This document shows positions 28,083 through 37,984 of a stretch of 64,000 nucleotides of DNA, one piece after another. The stretch is taken from the NCBI RefSeq assembly GCF_000195575.1, contig NC_015391.1, positions 2,220,363 through 2,284,362 of the forward strand. Reading direction: 5' to 3'. The stretch is from Carnobacterium sp. 17-4 (lineage in GTDB: Bacteria > Bacillota > Bacilli > Lactobacillales > Carnobacteriaceae). The translations under genes were made by a program, and so were the position numbers. A model generated the notes under the pieces. The model did no database searches and was not told the DNA's origin. It saw only the letters and a list, made by a program, of their open reading frames with translations. Within the stretch, counting starts at the first letter, position 1; each line of letters starts with the position of its first letter.

Positions 28083-29117
28083 TTATTCTATATCAAATGA
28101 AAATAATGTTTGTTTTTCATATGTTTCGCCAGCCTCTAATATGATTGATGGTAACTCTCGATGATGTAACAATGCTGCCGATGATTGTGTCTCAAAACAC
28201 ACTCCTGAATATTTTTTTGATGTACCTCCCGATAATTCAAGACCCTCTATTAAATTCTGGCCTGTATATAAAACCATACCAGGTTGATTAGTTTTAATCT
28301 TAAGAATTCTACCGCTCATTTCTTCTTTAACAACAACATTCTCTTTTTTATCATTATCGAATATAAAGTAATGATCATAACCGTTACCCACAATTTTATT
28401 TTGCGCTGTTTGAGAGGTTATTCCCTCACTAATTCGTCTTCCATTTCTAAGATCAAAGTTTGTATTTATTGCATCCTTTATTTTACCGGTAGGGATTAGT
28501 TCCTTATCAAGCTCAAGAAATTTGCAACTATCTATGAATAATCGATGATTATGGATAGTACTATCTAGATTTCCTGATAAATTAAAATAGGAATGGTTCG
28601 TTAACGTTACTGGAGTTTTTTTATCTGTAGTTGCCCAATAATCAATTATAAATTGGTTATTATTCGTCAGTGTATACGTAACCGATACATCCAAATTTCC
28701 TGGATAACCATTTTCTCCATCTTTTCTTAAATAGCTTAGAGTCACACCTACACTATGATCTGTTTTAAAACTTTCAGACTTCCATACAATACGATGGAAT
28801 GAATCTGTTCCACCATGTAAATGATGGTTGCCATCATTCTTTTCCAAATTAAATTTTTCTTCATCAAGCGGAAATTCAGCTCCTTCAATCCTGCCTGCAA
28901 CGGGACCAATTATTGCACCAAAGAAATTTTGATCTGACTCATAATCTTTGTAGTCTGGATAGCCTAAAACAATATTTGCTATGTTGCTATTCTTATCTGG
29001 AACTAAAATTTTTGTGATTATTCCACCATAGTTTAAAAATTGTACTTCCATTCCTTTATCATTGATAAGGCTGAATAGTTTCCATTTACTATTCACTGTC
29101 TGAATTTTTATATCCAT
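28083..29117 (-). CDS. galM: Aldose 1-epimerase (mutarotase)
   Basis: A 344-residue GalM-type enzyme. Active-site elements: NDGNHHLHGGTDSFH (catalytic His region), TLTNHSYFNLSG (second His) and GVCFETQSSA (catalytic Glu). It interconverts alpha and beta anomers of aldoses, here most likely xylose freed by the xylosidase. It is the last gene of the xylA2-xynB-xylB-galM operon, 38 bases after xylB. The start ATG has a modest ribosome site (GGTGG). Confidence 0.9.
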   Translation of the reverse strand: MDIKIQTVNSKWKLFSLINDKGMEVQFLNYGGIITKILVPDKNSNIANIVLGYPDYKDYESDQNFFGAIIGPVAGRIEGAEFPLDEEKFNLEKNDGNHHLHGGTDSFHRIVWKSESFKTDHSVGVTLSYLRKDGENGYPGNLDVSVTYTLTNNNQFIIDYWATTDKKTPVTLTNHSYFNLSGNLDSTIHNHRLFIDSCKFLELDKELIPTGKIKDAINTNFDLRNGRRISEGITSQTAQNKIVGNGYDHYFIFDNDKKENVVVKEEMSGRILKIKTNQPGMVLYTGQNLIEGLELSGGTSKKYSGVCFETQSSAALLHHRELPSIILEAGETYEKQTLFSFDIE

Positions 29118-29155
29118 CTCGCACCACCATTTACTTGTTTAATTACAATTTATAT

Positions 29156-30634
29156 TTAACGGAAAAAATCTTTAGTACTTGGATAAATCTCATTATATTT
29201 TTTATAAAAAATTTTATATTTCTCTACATTTTCTGGTATTGGATAAATCTCTTTCTTATAAGAAACAACTTTTTCTGCACATTTTTCCAAATCAGAGAAC
29301 CAGCCTACTCCTACGGCTGCTATCATAGAGGCTCCCATAGCTGGTCCTTGCTCTGTCGACATCGTTACAATCGTTGCATCAAAAATATCTGCTTGCATCT
29401 GTAACCAATCACTATTCTTTGCTCCTCCACCTACAGATACAACTTTATTAAATGATTTACCTGACTTTTTCTCCATTAAAACTTGTGAATCTTTTAATGA
29501 ATAAGTAATTCCTTCTAATACAGCTCGAGTAAAGTGATTCCTTGTGTGGTTAGCATCAATTCCGATAAAAGTTCCTCGAACTTTACTATCCACATATGGA
29601 GTACGTTCTCCAACAATATAAGGAGTAAAGTACAATCCGTCCGAACCCACTGGAATAGCATCTACTTTTTTTAGCAATTCATCGTACGTTTCATTTTCTG
29701 CAAAAGTATTTTTGTACCAGGTCAGACTATGTCCCGCTGCTAATGTAACACCCATTGAATAATAGGCATCCTTTGCAGCGTGGTTAAAGTAATGTAAATC
29801 ACCTTCGTAGTTCTTATCACCTGTCTCTTCATATGATAAAAATACACCTGACGTTCCAATACTTGCTAAGGCAACACCTTCTTTAACGATACCCGCTCCT
29901 ACAGCAGCACATGCATTATCGGCTCCTCCTGCAAATACTTCAATTCGCCCTTGAAGACCCAATATTTCAAGTAATTCTTCCCGAACTGTTCCAATATAGT
30001 CAGTAGAATAAACTAGGGGTGGACAGATGCGTGCTTCAATATCGAAAGCATCCATTATTTTTCTGCTCCAACACTTCTGTTCAACATCCAACAATAACGT
30101 ACCTGCAGCATCTGAATACTCCATCTGTTGATTTCCTGTCAACCAATATCCTAAGTAATCTTTAGGCAGTAAAAAACGTTCTACTTGTTGCCAGATTTCG
30201 GGTTCCTTCTCTTTCACCCACAATAATTTGGGTAATGTAAATCCTTCTAACGCACGATTTTTTGTGATACTGATCAAGTCTTCTTTTAGTGTTTCAGTAA
30301 TTTCCTGACACTGTTCAGTTGTTCGTACATCGTTCCATAAAATAGCATTTCTCAACACGTCATTTTTTTTATTTAGTAAAACTAAACTGTGCATTTGACC
30401 TGAAAAACTGATTCCTTGAATACCAGAAGCCGCATCCGGAATTTCTTTAACGATAGTTTGAATCACTTTTTCAGCAGCTTTCACCCATTCTACTGGATCT
30501 TGTTCGCTATATCCCGATTGTGGTGTAATCAAGGGATATTCAGCAGATTGAGTAGTGATGATGGTTCCTTCTTTTGTCATCAGTAGTCCTTTTAACGAAC
30601 CTGTTCCTAAATCTAATCCTAATACGTATGACAT
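29156..30634 (-). CDS. xylB: Xylulokinase
   Basis: A 492-residue FGGY-family kinase. The N-terminal ATPase motif LGLDLGTGSLKGLLM, substrate-domain SFSGQMHSLVLL, and C-terminal VSVGGGAKNSDWLQMQADIF and EQGPAMGASMIAA are typical of XylB. It phosphorylates D-xylulose to xylulose-5-P for phosphoketolase. It follows xynB after a 180-base spacer with a strong hairpin that may reduce downstream expression. A decayed partial copy lies at 22078. Confidence 0.94.
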   Translation of the reverse strand: MSYVLGLDLGTGSLKGLLMTKEGTIITTQSAEYPLITPQSGYSEQDPVEWVKAAEKVIQTIVKEIPDAASGIQGISFSGQMHSLVLLNKKNDVLRNAILWNDVRTTEQCQEITETLKEDLISITKNRALEGFTLPKLLWVKEKEPEIWQQVERFLLPKDYLGYWLTGNQQMEYSDAAGTLLLDVEQKCWSRKIMDAFDIEARICPPLVYSTDYIGTVREELLEILGLQGRIEVFAGGADNACAAVGAGIVKEGVALASIGTSGVFLSYEETGDKNYEGDLHYFNHAAKDAYYSMGVTLAAGHSLTWYKNTFAENETYDELLKKVDAIPVGSDGLYFTPYIVGERTPYVDSKVRGTFIGIDANHTRNHFTRAVLEGITYSLKDSQVLMEKKSGKSFNKVVSVGGGAKNSDWLQMQADIFDATIVTMSTEQGPAMGASMIAAVGVGWFSDLEKCAEKVVSYKKEIYPIPENVEKYKIFYKKYNEIYPSTKDFFR

Positions 30635-30703
30635 ATTTTTTTCTCCTCACTTTGCTGTTAGCAGTTTTTTTAATAACAATAACGAGCTTTAGAATAAACA
30701 AAA

Positions 30704-30753
30704 GTCTTTTACAGTAGGAGTAAGATACTTAATCTTAAGCTACTGTAAAAGAC
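30704..30753 (-). terminator. Intercistronic hairpin between xynB and xylB
   Basis: GTCTTTTACAGTAG (30704-30717) pairs perfectly with CTACTGTAAAAGAC (30740-30753), and an inner TAAGAT/ATCTTA pair extends the structure. On the minus strand only a weak U-rich tail follows. It probably acts as a partial terminator or RNA-processing/stability element setting the xynB:xylB ratio. Confidence 0.65.
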
Positions 30754-30814
30754 CAATTATATAACCTAATGTTATTACTTACTTATAAGTCGTTATTACT
30801 CTAAACTTCTTTGA

Positions 30815-32434
30815 TTACTTTTCTTTATATGAAAAGTAATCAAAGTCAGCTTCTAATTCATAACCAGAATAATCAATATTCGCCATTCCTACAAAAGCTC
30901 CTGTGAAGAAACCTCCATAAGTTTGATTTACATAATCATCTGATAAAATCTTAGCATCTAGTTTCACTGGAATATCAATCCAATTTGTCCCATTGAAGGA
31001 ATAGGCATACGTATAATAATCCGTGCGCACTTTCACTTTAAAATAAACATATTCGACATTTTCAGGTACTTTGATTGCTTCTTCTTTAAGAAAACTTGTA
31101 AAGATTCTACGATTATTTTGCGTGACCTCAATCACTCGTCCATTAATTTCATTCCATGTAACTTGAATCATAGACCAATGTTGAGTATTGTAGTAATTTA
31201 CTAATCCAGCCATTTGTTGGTGGGTCTTCGGTTGGTAGTTAACTGCAGTTTCTGCATCAAACTCAAAAGCTTGCCAACGACGAGCTACTAAGGCTTGTTC
31301 GTGCTCATTTGTGAGAGAACCACGGCCTATCAAACGAAGATGTCCTGGATTAGCTGTTAAGGATCCTAAATAGTCATTAAAAGGGACCCTTAAGGTATTA
31401 AAATGAATGTTCAATTCTTTCTCATCAAAATTATCTTTTTCAAGATAGTTTAGTTCAAAAAGCGTTTCAATGGCATCTTTTGGTGCTTCAACTTCTTTTG
31501 CACCTTGTTTGCCACCAACAATCATTGGCCACTTTTCTTCGTCCCATTCTACTTTTTGAATGGCTGTTTCTCTACCTAATGTACACCATCCTCTAGGATC
31601 GGTTGCTGATTCTAGAGCATGATGCCAAGGTCGTCCGGTTAGATGGGCAAAATACCATTCTCCACTAGGTGTTTCAACTAAAGCCCCATGTCCACACTTT
31701 TGAAGATAGTTTCTTGGAGAGTCATAAGCCGTTAAGAATGCTTCACCAGGTTGAGTTTCGTACTCTCCATAAAGTTCTTTTGAACGAGCAACAACTTCTT
31801 GGTGGGTATAAACAGTTCCACCCTCTGCAGCAAACAGATAATAATATCCAAATATTTTATAAATATGTGGCCCTTCAACTAATTTAACATCTGTGCCTCG
31901 ATAAATGATTTTTGCCGTTTTAGGAAGAAGTTTTTGTTGTTCAACTGAATACTCCGTCAATTTGATTCCATTAAAAGCGTGATGATATTCACGGTGATCC
32001 CACTCCATTTGAAGAAGGTACTTTTTCCCGTTATCGTCATGAAATAATGAAGCATCAAAACCCACACCATTTAATTTAATTGGATCGCTCCATGGTCCAT
32101 AGATATTTTCAGCAGTTGTTAAGTAATTCGTTCCATCTTTAAATGGCCCTTCTGTTATTTTCACATCCGTATACACTAACCAAAACTTGCCATCCGCATA
32201 TGAAAGGTCAGGAGCCCAGATACCACCAGAATCTTTATTGCCTTTCATATCTAGTAATGTTGTTGTTGACAAGGGGTGTGTAATCAATTGCCAATTCACT
32301 AAATCCTTTGATTCATGAATTTGAACTCCAGGAAACCATTCAAATGTCGAGTTTGCAATATAATACGTATCATCTACTCTAATAATTGACGGGTCTGCAT
32401 TAAAACCTCTTAATACAGGGTTTTTTATAATCAT
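30815..32434 (-). CDS. xynB: Beta-xylosidase, glycoside hydrolase family 43
   Basis: A 539-residue cytoplasmic enzyme (no signal peptide). A five-bladed propeller occupies about residues 1-310: catalytic-base Asp in [10 protein letters not shown], a second Asp in IWAPDLSY, and the acid Glu in KLVEGPHIYK. A C-terminal beta-sandwich of about 200 residues follows, as in GH43 xylosidases (XynB type). It hydrolyses xylo-oligosaccharides to xylose. The gene starts 27 bases after the xylA2 stop with AGGAGG. Some relatives also have arabinofuranosidase activity. Confidence 0.92.
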   Translation of the reverse strand: MIIKNPVLRGFNADPSIIRVDDTYYIANSTFEWFPGVQIHESKDLVNWQLITHPLSTTTLLDMKGNKDSGGIWAPDLSYADGKFWLVYTDVKITEGPFKDGTNYLTTAENIYGPWSDPIKLNGVGFDASLFHDDNGKKYLLQMEWDHREYHHAFNGIKLTEYSVEQQKLLPKTAKIIYRGTDVKLVEGPHIYKIFGYYYLFAAEGGTVYTHQEVVARSKELYGEYETQPGEAFLTAYDSPRNYLQKCGHGALVETPSGEWYFAHLTGRPWHHALESATDPRGWCTLGRETAIQKVEWDEEKWPMIVGGKQGAKEVEAPKDAIETLFELNYLEKDNFDEKELNIHFNTLRVPFNDYLGSLTANPGHLRLIGRGSLTNEHEQALVARRWQAFEFDAETAVNYQPKTHQQMAGLVNYYNTQHWSMIQVTWNEINGRVIEVTQNNRRIFTSFLKEEAIKVPENVEYVYFKVKVRTDYYTYAYSFNGTNWIDIPVKLDAKILSDDYVNQTYGGFFTGAFVGMANIDYSGYELEADFDYFSYKEK

Positions 32435-32461
32435 TTCCTACCTCCTCTTTGATAGTGTCTC

Positions 32462-33772
32462 TTAAATTAAGTAATCATTTAATTTTGATTTGATGTATTC
32501 AATATGAGATGATTCATTTTTGATTTCGTTATGTTCTAAAGCATACGTTGTCAATGTTTCTAAATCTGCTTTCCCAGATAGAATATCTGAACCAATACCT
32601 GTTTCATAACTTGCATAACGTTTTTCTTTTAATTCATCTAAGAAGCGCGTTTCTTTTATTTTAGCAGCTGCTTTTAATCCTCTAGCAAAGGTATCCATTC
32701 CTGCAATATGTGCTAAGAACAAATCTTCCATTTCAAATGATGTTCGGCGTACTTTTGCGTCAAAGTTGATTCCTCCAGGTTCAATTCCGCCGTTTTCTAA
32801 AAATTCAACCATAGCTAAGGTTACTGAATAAACATCTGTTGGGAATTCATCTGTATCCCATCCTAAAAGCATATCTCCTTGGTTCGCATCAAGTGATCCT
32901 AAAGCGTTGTAGTTACGAGCTACATTCATTTCGTGTTCAAATGTATGACCAGCCAAGGTTGCATGGTTTGCTTCTAAATTCAATTTGAAACGATCAGTTA
33001 AATCGTATTTTTGTAAGAATGCCATACTTGTTGCTGCATCAAAATCGTATTGGTGTTTCATTGGTTCTTTTGGTTTAGGTTCTAGTAAGAACATCAGCTC
33101 TTCATGACCAATTTTGTTCGAATAATCAATCGCCATATGGTAAAGACGAGCAATATTTTCTTCTTCTAATTTCATATTTGTATTGATTAGATTTTCGTAA
33201 CCTTCACGTCCGCCCCAGAAAACGAAATTTTTTCCGCCTAACTTTTTACTGATATCAATCCCTTTTTTCACTTGTGCAGCTGATACAGCATAAACATCTG
33301 CATTAGAACTTGAAGCAGCTCCATGAACATATATAGGGTTAGAATGTCTGTCAGCTGTATTCCATAATAATTTAATTCCTGTTTGGTCCATTTTTTCTTG
33401 AATAAGATCTGTGATTATATCTAAATTTGTGAAAAATTCTTCTAGCGTTTCTCCGTAAGGAGCCACATCCATATCATGGAAACAGAAATACTCAACTCCT
33501 AATTTTTCAAAAAATTCAAACGATGCTTCTACTCTGTTTTTTGCCGTTTCCATTGGATCATCCGTTAACCAGTCTCTTTGATTGACGCCTTTACCAAATG
33601 GATCCGACCCATCATTTGTAAATGTATGCCAATAAGCTACTGAGAAACGCAATTGTTCTTTCATAGTTTTTCCTAGTACTATTTCTTCCGGATTGTAATG
33701 ACGGAATGCGAAAGGATTTGTTGATTCTGGTCCCTCATATTTAATTTTATCGATTGATGGAAAGTATGTCAT
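32462..33772 (-). CDS. xylA: Xylose isomerase, copy 2
   Basis: A 436-residue xylose isomerase with the same catalytic motifs as copy 1 ([38 protein letters not shown]). It heads the intact operon xylA-xynB-xylB-galM. The start ATG follows AGGAGG. The promoter at 33818-33889 has a XylR operator and a perfect cre, so this copy should be inducible by xylose and glucose-repressed. The central ~290 residues are almost identical to copy 1 at protein level and very close at DNA level, suggesting recent duplication or gene conversion. Confidence 0.96.
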   Translation of the reverse strand: MTYFPSIDKIKYEGPESTNPFAFRHYNPEEIVLGKTMKEQLRFSVAYWHTFTNDGSDPFGKGVNQRDWLTDDPMETAKNRVEASFEFFEKLGVEYFCFHDMDVAPYGETLEEFFTNLDIITDLIQEKMDQTGIKLLWNTADRHSNPIYVHGAASSSNADVYAVSAAQVKKGIDISKKLGGKNFVFWGGREGYENLINTNMKLEEENIARLYHMAIDYSNKIGHEELMFLLEPKPKEPMKHQYDFDAATSMAFLQKYDLTDRFKLNLEANHATLAGHTFEHEMNVARNYNALGSLDANQGDMLLGWDTDEFPTDVYSVTLAMVEFLENGGIEPGGINFDAKVRRTSFEMEDLFLAHIAGMDTFARGLKAAAKIKETRFLDELKEKRYASYETGIGSDILSGKADLETLTTYALEHNEIKNESSHIEYIKSKLNDYLI

Positions 33773-33817
33773 AATGGTTAGTCCTCCTAATTTTTGTTTA
33801 AGTAATAAATCCTTTTA

Positions 33818-33889
33818 GCTAGTTTGTTTGTTCGTCATACTAACTAAACTAATCATAATGTTTTAGTTTTGTTTTGTCAACGTTTTCAT
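33818..33889 (-). promoter_or_regulatory. xylA copy-2 promoter with XylR operator and perfect cre
   Basis: Minus strand: TTGACA (33880-33875), 17-base spacer, TATGAT (33857-33852). Over the start region lies a dyad, TTAGTTTAGTTAG...AACAAACAAACTAG (33818-33851), like XylR operators. TGAAAACGTTGACA (33888-33875) fits the CcpA cre consensus at every position and overlaps the -35. Confidence 0.8.
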
Positions 33890-34002
33890 TAATTTGTTTC
33901 ACTGTTTTTAAAATGAACTCAATTCTTATTCTTGGTCAAAAATCATTCACTAAGAAAATCTCGCAAGCAAAGCGATTTAGTATAAAACAACTCTTATCTC
34001 CT

Positions 34003-34845
34003 TTATCCTTTTACTCCTCCCGCTGAAACACCGCCTATAATGTATCTTGATAGGAGTAGATAAATCAGCAGTAACGGAACGATAGACAATGATATGCCCA
34101 AATACATGCTTCCGTACTCTGTTCTATAGGTATCTGTTTTAAGTAATTGCATCAACATAGGCAAGGTATATTTATCTTGTTCATTAATCAATACTAGTGG
34201 CATTAAAAAGTTATTCCAAGAAGATACAAAACTAAAGATTCCCATAGTGGCTAGACCTGGTTTAAGTAATGGTAATATAATCGTATGGAAAATTTTAAAT
34301 TCTCCCGCCCCGTCCATTCTTGCTGAATCTGCTATTTCTTTTTGATAAACGGTTTCTAAATATTGTTTCATAAAAAATACAGTTGATGGAGCAGCAATAG
34401 CAGGAAGAATCAATGGAATATAACTATTCAATAATCCTAACTTACTCATAAATTGATAAAATCCTACCATACTTACTTGAGGTGGAATGAGTATCAAAAA
34501 CATAATCATTGAAAACATAAAGGTTTTCCCTTTAAATTTATAAGCAGTTAACCCATATGCTGTTAAAGAAGAAAAATACAACGTCAATATTGTAGAAAGG
34601 CTTGCAATAATAAAACTATTCGTATATCCGCTAAAAATATCGAAACCTTTATTCATTAGTACATCCCAGTTATATTTTAAATTACTTCCTGCAAATAAAG
34701 ATATTCCTTGTTGAATCTGTTCCGAAGACCTAGTTCCATTTGCAAGTACGATCCAAAAAGGAATAATACTAAGAAAGGTTAATATTCCAAAGAAAATGTA
34801 TATCAACATTCTTTGTCTTTTAGCAATTAACTTATCATTTTTCAT
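34003..34845 (-). CDS. Carbohydrate ABC transporter permease (MalG type)
   Basis: A 280-residue membrane protein with six helices. The cytoplasmic EAA loop reads EIADSARMDGAGEFKIFHTI, contacting the ATPase subunit. The family is the CUT1 oligosaccharide importers. It begins directly after the stop of the partner permease. No ATPase is encoded in this operon, so a shared MsmK/MsiK-type ATPase elsewhere must energise it. From context the substrate is probably xylo-oligosaccharides. Confidence 0.9.
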   Translation of the reverse strand: MKNDKLIAKRQRMLIYIFFGILTFLSIIPFWIVLANGTRSSEQIQQGISLFAGSNLKYNWDVLMNKGFDIFSGYTNSFIIASLSTILTLYFSSLTAYGLTAYKFKGKTFMFSMIMFLILIPPQVSMVGFYQFMSKLGLLNSYIPLILPAIAAPSTVFFMKQYLETVYQKEIADSARMDGAGEFKIFHTIILPLLKPGLATMGIFSFVSSWNNFLMPLVLINEQDKYTLPMLMQLLKTDTYRTEYGSMYLGISLSIVPLLLIYLLLSRYIIGGVSAGGVKG

Positions 34846-35787
34846 TTAATTCACCTTTTTTTCTTTAAAAGATCTAAAAATACATAGACTAAAAACAATT
34901 GAAATAACTAATAGAACAACTGAACCAGCTGAAGCAATGTTTAGACTTCTGCTTCCTTGAAAAGCTTGTTTATAAATAAAAGTCATCAACGTTTCTACAC
35001 TGTTATTAGGAGCCCCATTCGTTAATAGAAGAGGAATATCGAATATTTGTAATCCTCCTATTAATGATGTTATTAATACATAAAGTGTAATAGGTTTTAG
35101 TAATGGCATAGTAATATTTTTAAAAACGGCCATATCACTAGCTCCATCTATACGAGCTGCTTCAAATAGCGACTCGTCAATGCTTAATATACCTGCTAGT
35201 AGAACAATAGTCGTTTGTCCATACCACATCCAAAATTGAATGAATGAAACAATCAATCTGGTCCCCATCACGCTTCTAAAGAAATCAAATGGGGCATCTA
35301 ATACTCCAAATTTAAGTAGCAACATATTAAGTGGTCCAGCCGGGTAACTGAACAAAGAATAGAAGATGAGCGCTACAGAAGCGGCTGTAATAATATTCGG
35401 TAAATAGAATATTGTTTTGAAAAACCCAGTTCCCTTCAAATTCAATCTTCTATTTGAAAACCAAAAAGCTAAAATCATTGCCAAAACGATCTGTGGAATA
35501 AAGTTCATCGTCCACAAAACAAGCGTGTTCGTTAGAGACTTGAGAAACAATGCATTACTAAATAGATTAATGAAATTTTGAATACCTACTAGTTTAAATT
35601 CTGTATCCCACCCACCTAAATCCGTAAAAGAAAGTAAAATGGTATAAAGTGTAGGATACAAATTGAAAAATAAGAAAACTAAAAAAAATGGTAATAGAAA
35701 GATATAAGCATAATTGTTATAACTTTCTAAACTCTTTCTTTTTCTTTTAGTTTTCTCCTTACTCAAAATAGTTTCTTCTTTTAACAC
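34846..35787 (-). CDS. Carbohydrate ABC transporter permease (MalF type)
   Basis: A 313-residue protein with six membrane helices and a basic N-terminus. The EAA loop is SLFEAARIDGASDMAVFKNI. The start is GTG at 35787 after AGGAGG. Partner of the downstream permease and of the upstream binding lipoprotein. Pairing with a GH43 xylosidase and XylR operators supports import of short xylan fragments. Confidence 0.9.
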   Translation of the reverse strand: MLKEETILSKEKTKRKRKSLESYNNYAYIFLLPFFLVFLFFNLYPTLYTILLSFTDLGGWDTEFKLVGIQNFINLFSNALFLKSLTNTLVLWTMNFIPQIVLAMILAFWFSNRRLNLKGTGFFKTIFYLPNIITAASVALIFYSLFSYPAGPLNMLLLKFGVLDAPFDFFRSVMGTRLIVSFIQFWMWYGQTTIVLLAGILSIDESLFEAARIDGASDMAVFKNITMPLLKPITLYVLITSLIGGLQIFDIPLLLTNGAPNNSVETLMTFIYKQAFQGSRSLNIASAGSVVLLVISIVFSLCIFRSFKEKKVN

Positions 35788-35865
35788 GATAGAATCCTCC
35801 TAACTCTTTTAAAAAAGGGATAGCAATTTCAAAACAATGCTATCCCTCATTTTAGGTCTTAAAGC

Positions 35866-37179
35866 TTAATCAATCTCTAAATCTGGATAAGCATTTTTTG
35901 CTGCATTTTTAAAGTCATCTATTGCTTGGTCAAGTTTTATTTCACCTTTTGAGTAAGGAATCAAAGCTGAATCATTGAAAAGAGTATTTAACGTTTGATC
36001 ATATTCTGTAACGATAGAAGCATCGATTGAATCAATTTGATCAGCAAATTGTTCATAGTGATTTTGGCCACCTAAGAATTCCTCAGAAAAACCTCCTTTT
36101 ATTTCATCAACTACGGTTCTATTTGATACGACATCTCCTGTATCTTCGGCCCACTGTTTCAAAAATTCAGGATCAGTAGTTAAATATTCTACTATATCTG
36201 CTGCTGCTTCCTTAGTGTCAGATGTTTCTGTAACTCCCATCCATGTACCGCCTCTAAAGTAAGTAGCAGGTCCTTTTGCCATTTTCCAATCACCTTCAGT
36301 AGAGTTAGAAGCATCAGATGACTCTGCATTAGGTTTTAACCAAAAATGTAGTCCCCATGTAGGTAAGCTGTAACCAAAAACTTTGTTATTAGACATTCCT
36401 GAAAAATAGGCTTCACTTTGAGGAGGAGCATCTAACATTAAACCTTCTTCATTCATTTTCTTTGCTAGTTCCAATAGTTCTGTAATATTATTATCAATTT
36501 CAAGCTGGTTATCTACTACCCAACCTTTTTCTCTAGTACTGTAGAAAGGAAAAGATAAATCTTCTATACCAGATATCATATCTAACTCACCATTTGAAGC
36601 TTCATCTATTTTTTTAGCGGTTTCATAAAAACCATCCCAAGTAGAGATTGTTTCTTGCATTTCTTCAGGAGTTTCTATACCAAGATATTCCTTAGCAAAA
36701 CTATCACGATAAAAAAATGCTCCTGGTGCTGCCTGCCAAGCATTTGCAACTTGAACACCATCTTTGTTCGTACCTACTTCTTTTACATAATCATAAGTAT
36801 TTTCTAAATTTTCAGATAAACTAGAAAATTGATTTAAGTCAGTCAACATACCAGACTCAACATATTTTTTCGCAAAGTTTCCTTCCATCAAAACAACATC
36901 TGGAGCGTCTTTAGATCCTAATATAGGGTCCAGTTTTGCTTCAAATTGCTCTGTTGGTGTAGTAACTACATTAATTTTGTAATCTAAATCTGGATGGCTA
37001 GGTAAATAATAATCATTTATCATTGTTGAAATTTCATCTGTAAATGACCAAATCTCAACTGTCTTTTCTTTATCATTTCCATTTTCTTTTCCATTTGCTG
37101 ATTCTTCACTTGAATTTCCACATGCTGCTAAAAGAGTTACCATACTTGCTGTTAACAGAATACCCCATCTTCTTTTCAT
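35866..37179 (-). CDS. Extracellular sugar-binding lipoprotein of ABC importer
   Basis: A 437-residue family-1 solute-binding protein. The signal peptide ends in lipobox LLAACG; a linker rich in N, E and S follows, then a periplasmic-binding fold with GNFAKKYVESGMLTDLNQF, a typical family segment. It captures oligosaccharide outside the cell for the two permeases. ATG 37179 follows GGAGG. It is the first gene of the ABC operon, whose best promoter is about 400 bases upstream, leaving an unusually long leader. Confidence 0.9.
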   Translation of the reverse strand: MKRRWGILLTASMVTLLAACGNSSEESANGKENGNDKEKTVEIWSFTDEISTMINDYYLPSHPDLDYKINVVTTPTEQFEAKLDPILGSKDAPDVVLMEGNFAKKYVESGMLTDLNQFSSLSENLENTYDYVKEVGTNKDGVQVANAWQAAPGAFFYRDSFAKEYLGIETPEEMQETISTWDGFYETAKKIDEASNGELDMISGIEDLSFPFYSTREKGWVVDNQLEIDNNITELLELAKKMNEEGLMLDAPPQSEAYFSGMSNNKVFGYSLPTWGLHFWLKPNAESSDASNSTEGDWKMAKGPATYFRGGTWMGVTETSDTKEAAADIVEYLTTDPEFLKQWAEDTGDVVSNRTVVDEIKGGFSEEFLGGQNHYEQFADQIDSIDASIVTEYDQTLNTLFNDSALIPYSKGEIKLDQAIDDFKNAAKNAYPDLEID

Positions 37180-37552
37180 CTTCTTACCTCCATTAGTGTA
37201 TAAAAATCGGATTCCTTTTAATTAAAAGATTACTAGATAAAATTTAACTGTATATAAAGAGTTTACCTTTCACCATAAACAAAAATTAAAGATCCTCCTT
37301 TTCGTTTCACTATTTATTTCATACTCTAATTCAGTATTTTTCTTGTTAAATTAGAATATTTTTTATAGGTATATCATTTTTGTCTATGTAAAGAATTTTA
37401 TGCATGGATAAATACTTATGAAATCAATAAAACTAAAAATCTTAACGTTTTACTGAAAATACTTTGTAGATAGGATTTTAAATCGTTAAAAACGAAGCAT
37501 TAGGTGTTATAAGTATCTCCTCATCTTTTCCCCCTCTATAATATAATATTTC

Positions 37553-37618
37553 GTTAGTTGGTTTGTTGACCAAACTAACTCATAGCTAAATAATAAGTCC
37601 TTTTCCATTTTTTGTCAA
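37553..37618 (-). promoter_or_regulatory. ABC-importer promoter with XylR operator and cre-like site
   Basis: Minus strand: TTGACA (37618-37613), 17-base spacer, TATTAT (37595-37590). Downstream GTTAGTT...AACTAAC (37553-37579) is a clear dyad of XylR type. TGAAAGCGCTTGACA over the -35 resembles cre with one extra base. A second weak promoter (TTTACA...TATAAA) may exist nearer the gene, around 37365-37395. The rest of 37180-37552 shows no gene beyond a five-codon ORF. Confidence 0.75.
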
Positions 37619-37873
37619 GCGCTTTCATTATTATTTTTGATAAATAACCTCAAACTAATTAAGCATACTGATTTAGTCTTTCTCTTCTTTATCTTAATGA
37701 TATAAAAAACCATAATTTGTTTTATAACTAAAATATCCTTCTAATATTTAGTATGCTGAACAAAATTTTCTAATTATCAGTAAGGTGTTACTTTAATTTC
37801 ACTTTTCTTATTTTTCAAATACAATAAGCTATATAAAAATTCTTTTTTCCTTATTATGAAATTTGTGCTATCA

Positions 37874-37900
37874 TTTGGTTTGTTAGTCAAACATACTATT
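37874..37900 (+). promoter_or_regulatory. XylR operator at the xylR promoter
   Basis: TTTGGTTTGTTAGTCAAACA followed by TACTATT resembles the XylR operators of the xyl promoters. It directly follows a plausible -10 (TATCAT, 37869-37874), so xylR is probably autoregulated. The start codon is about 85 bases further on. Confidence 0.6.
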
Positions 37901-37984
37901 AGAAATAAATTTCAAAAAATTAAAACGTAGACTCTTTAATCATCTCACTAACAAAAAAAATACAAAGACAAAGGATTGATTTAA

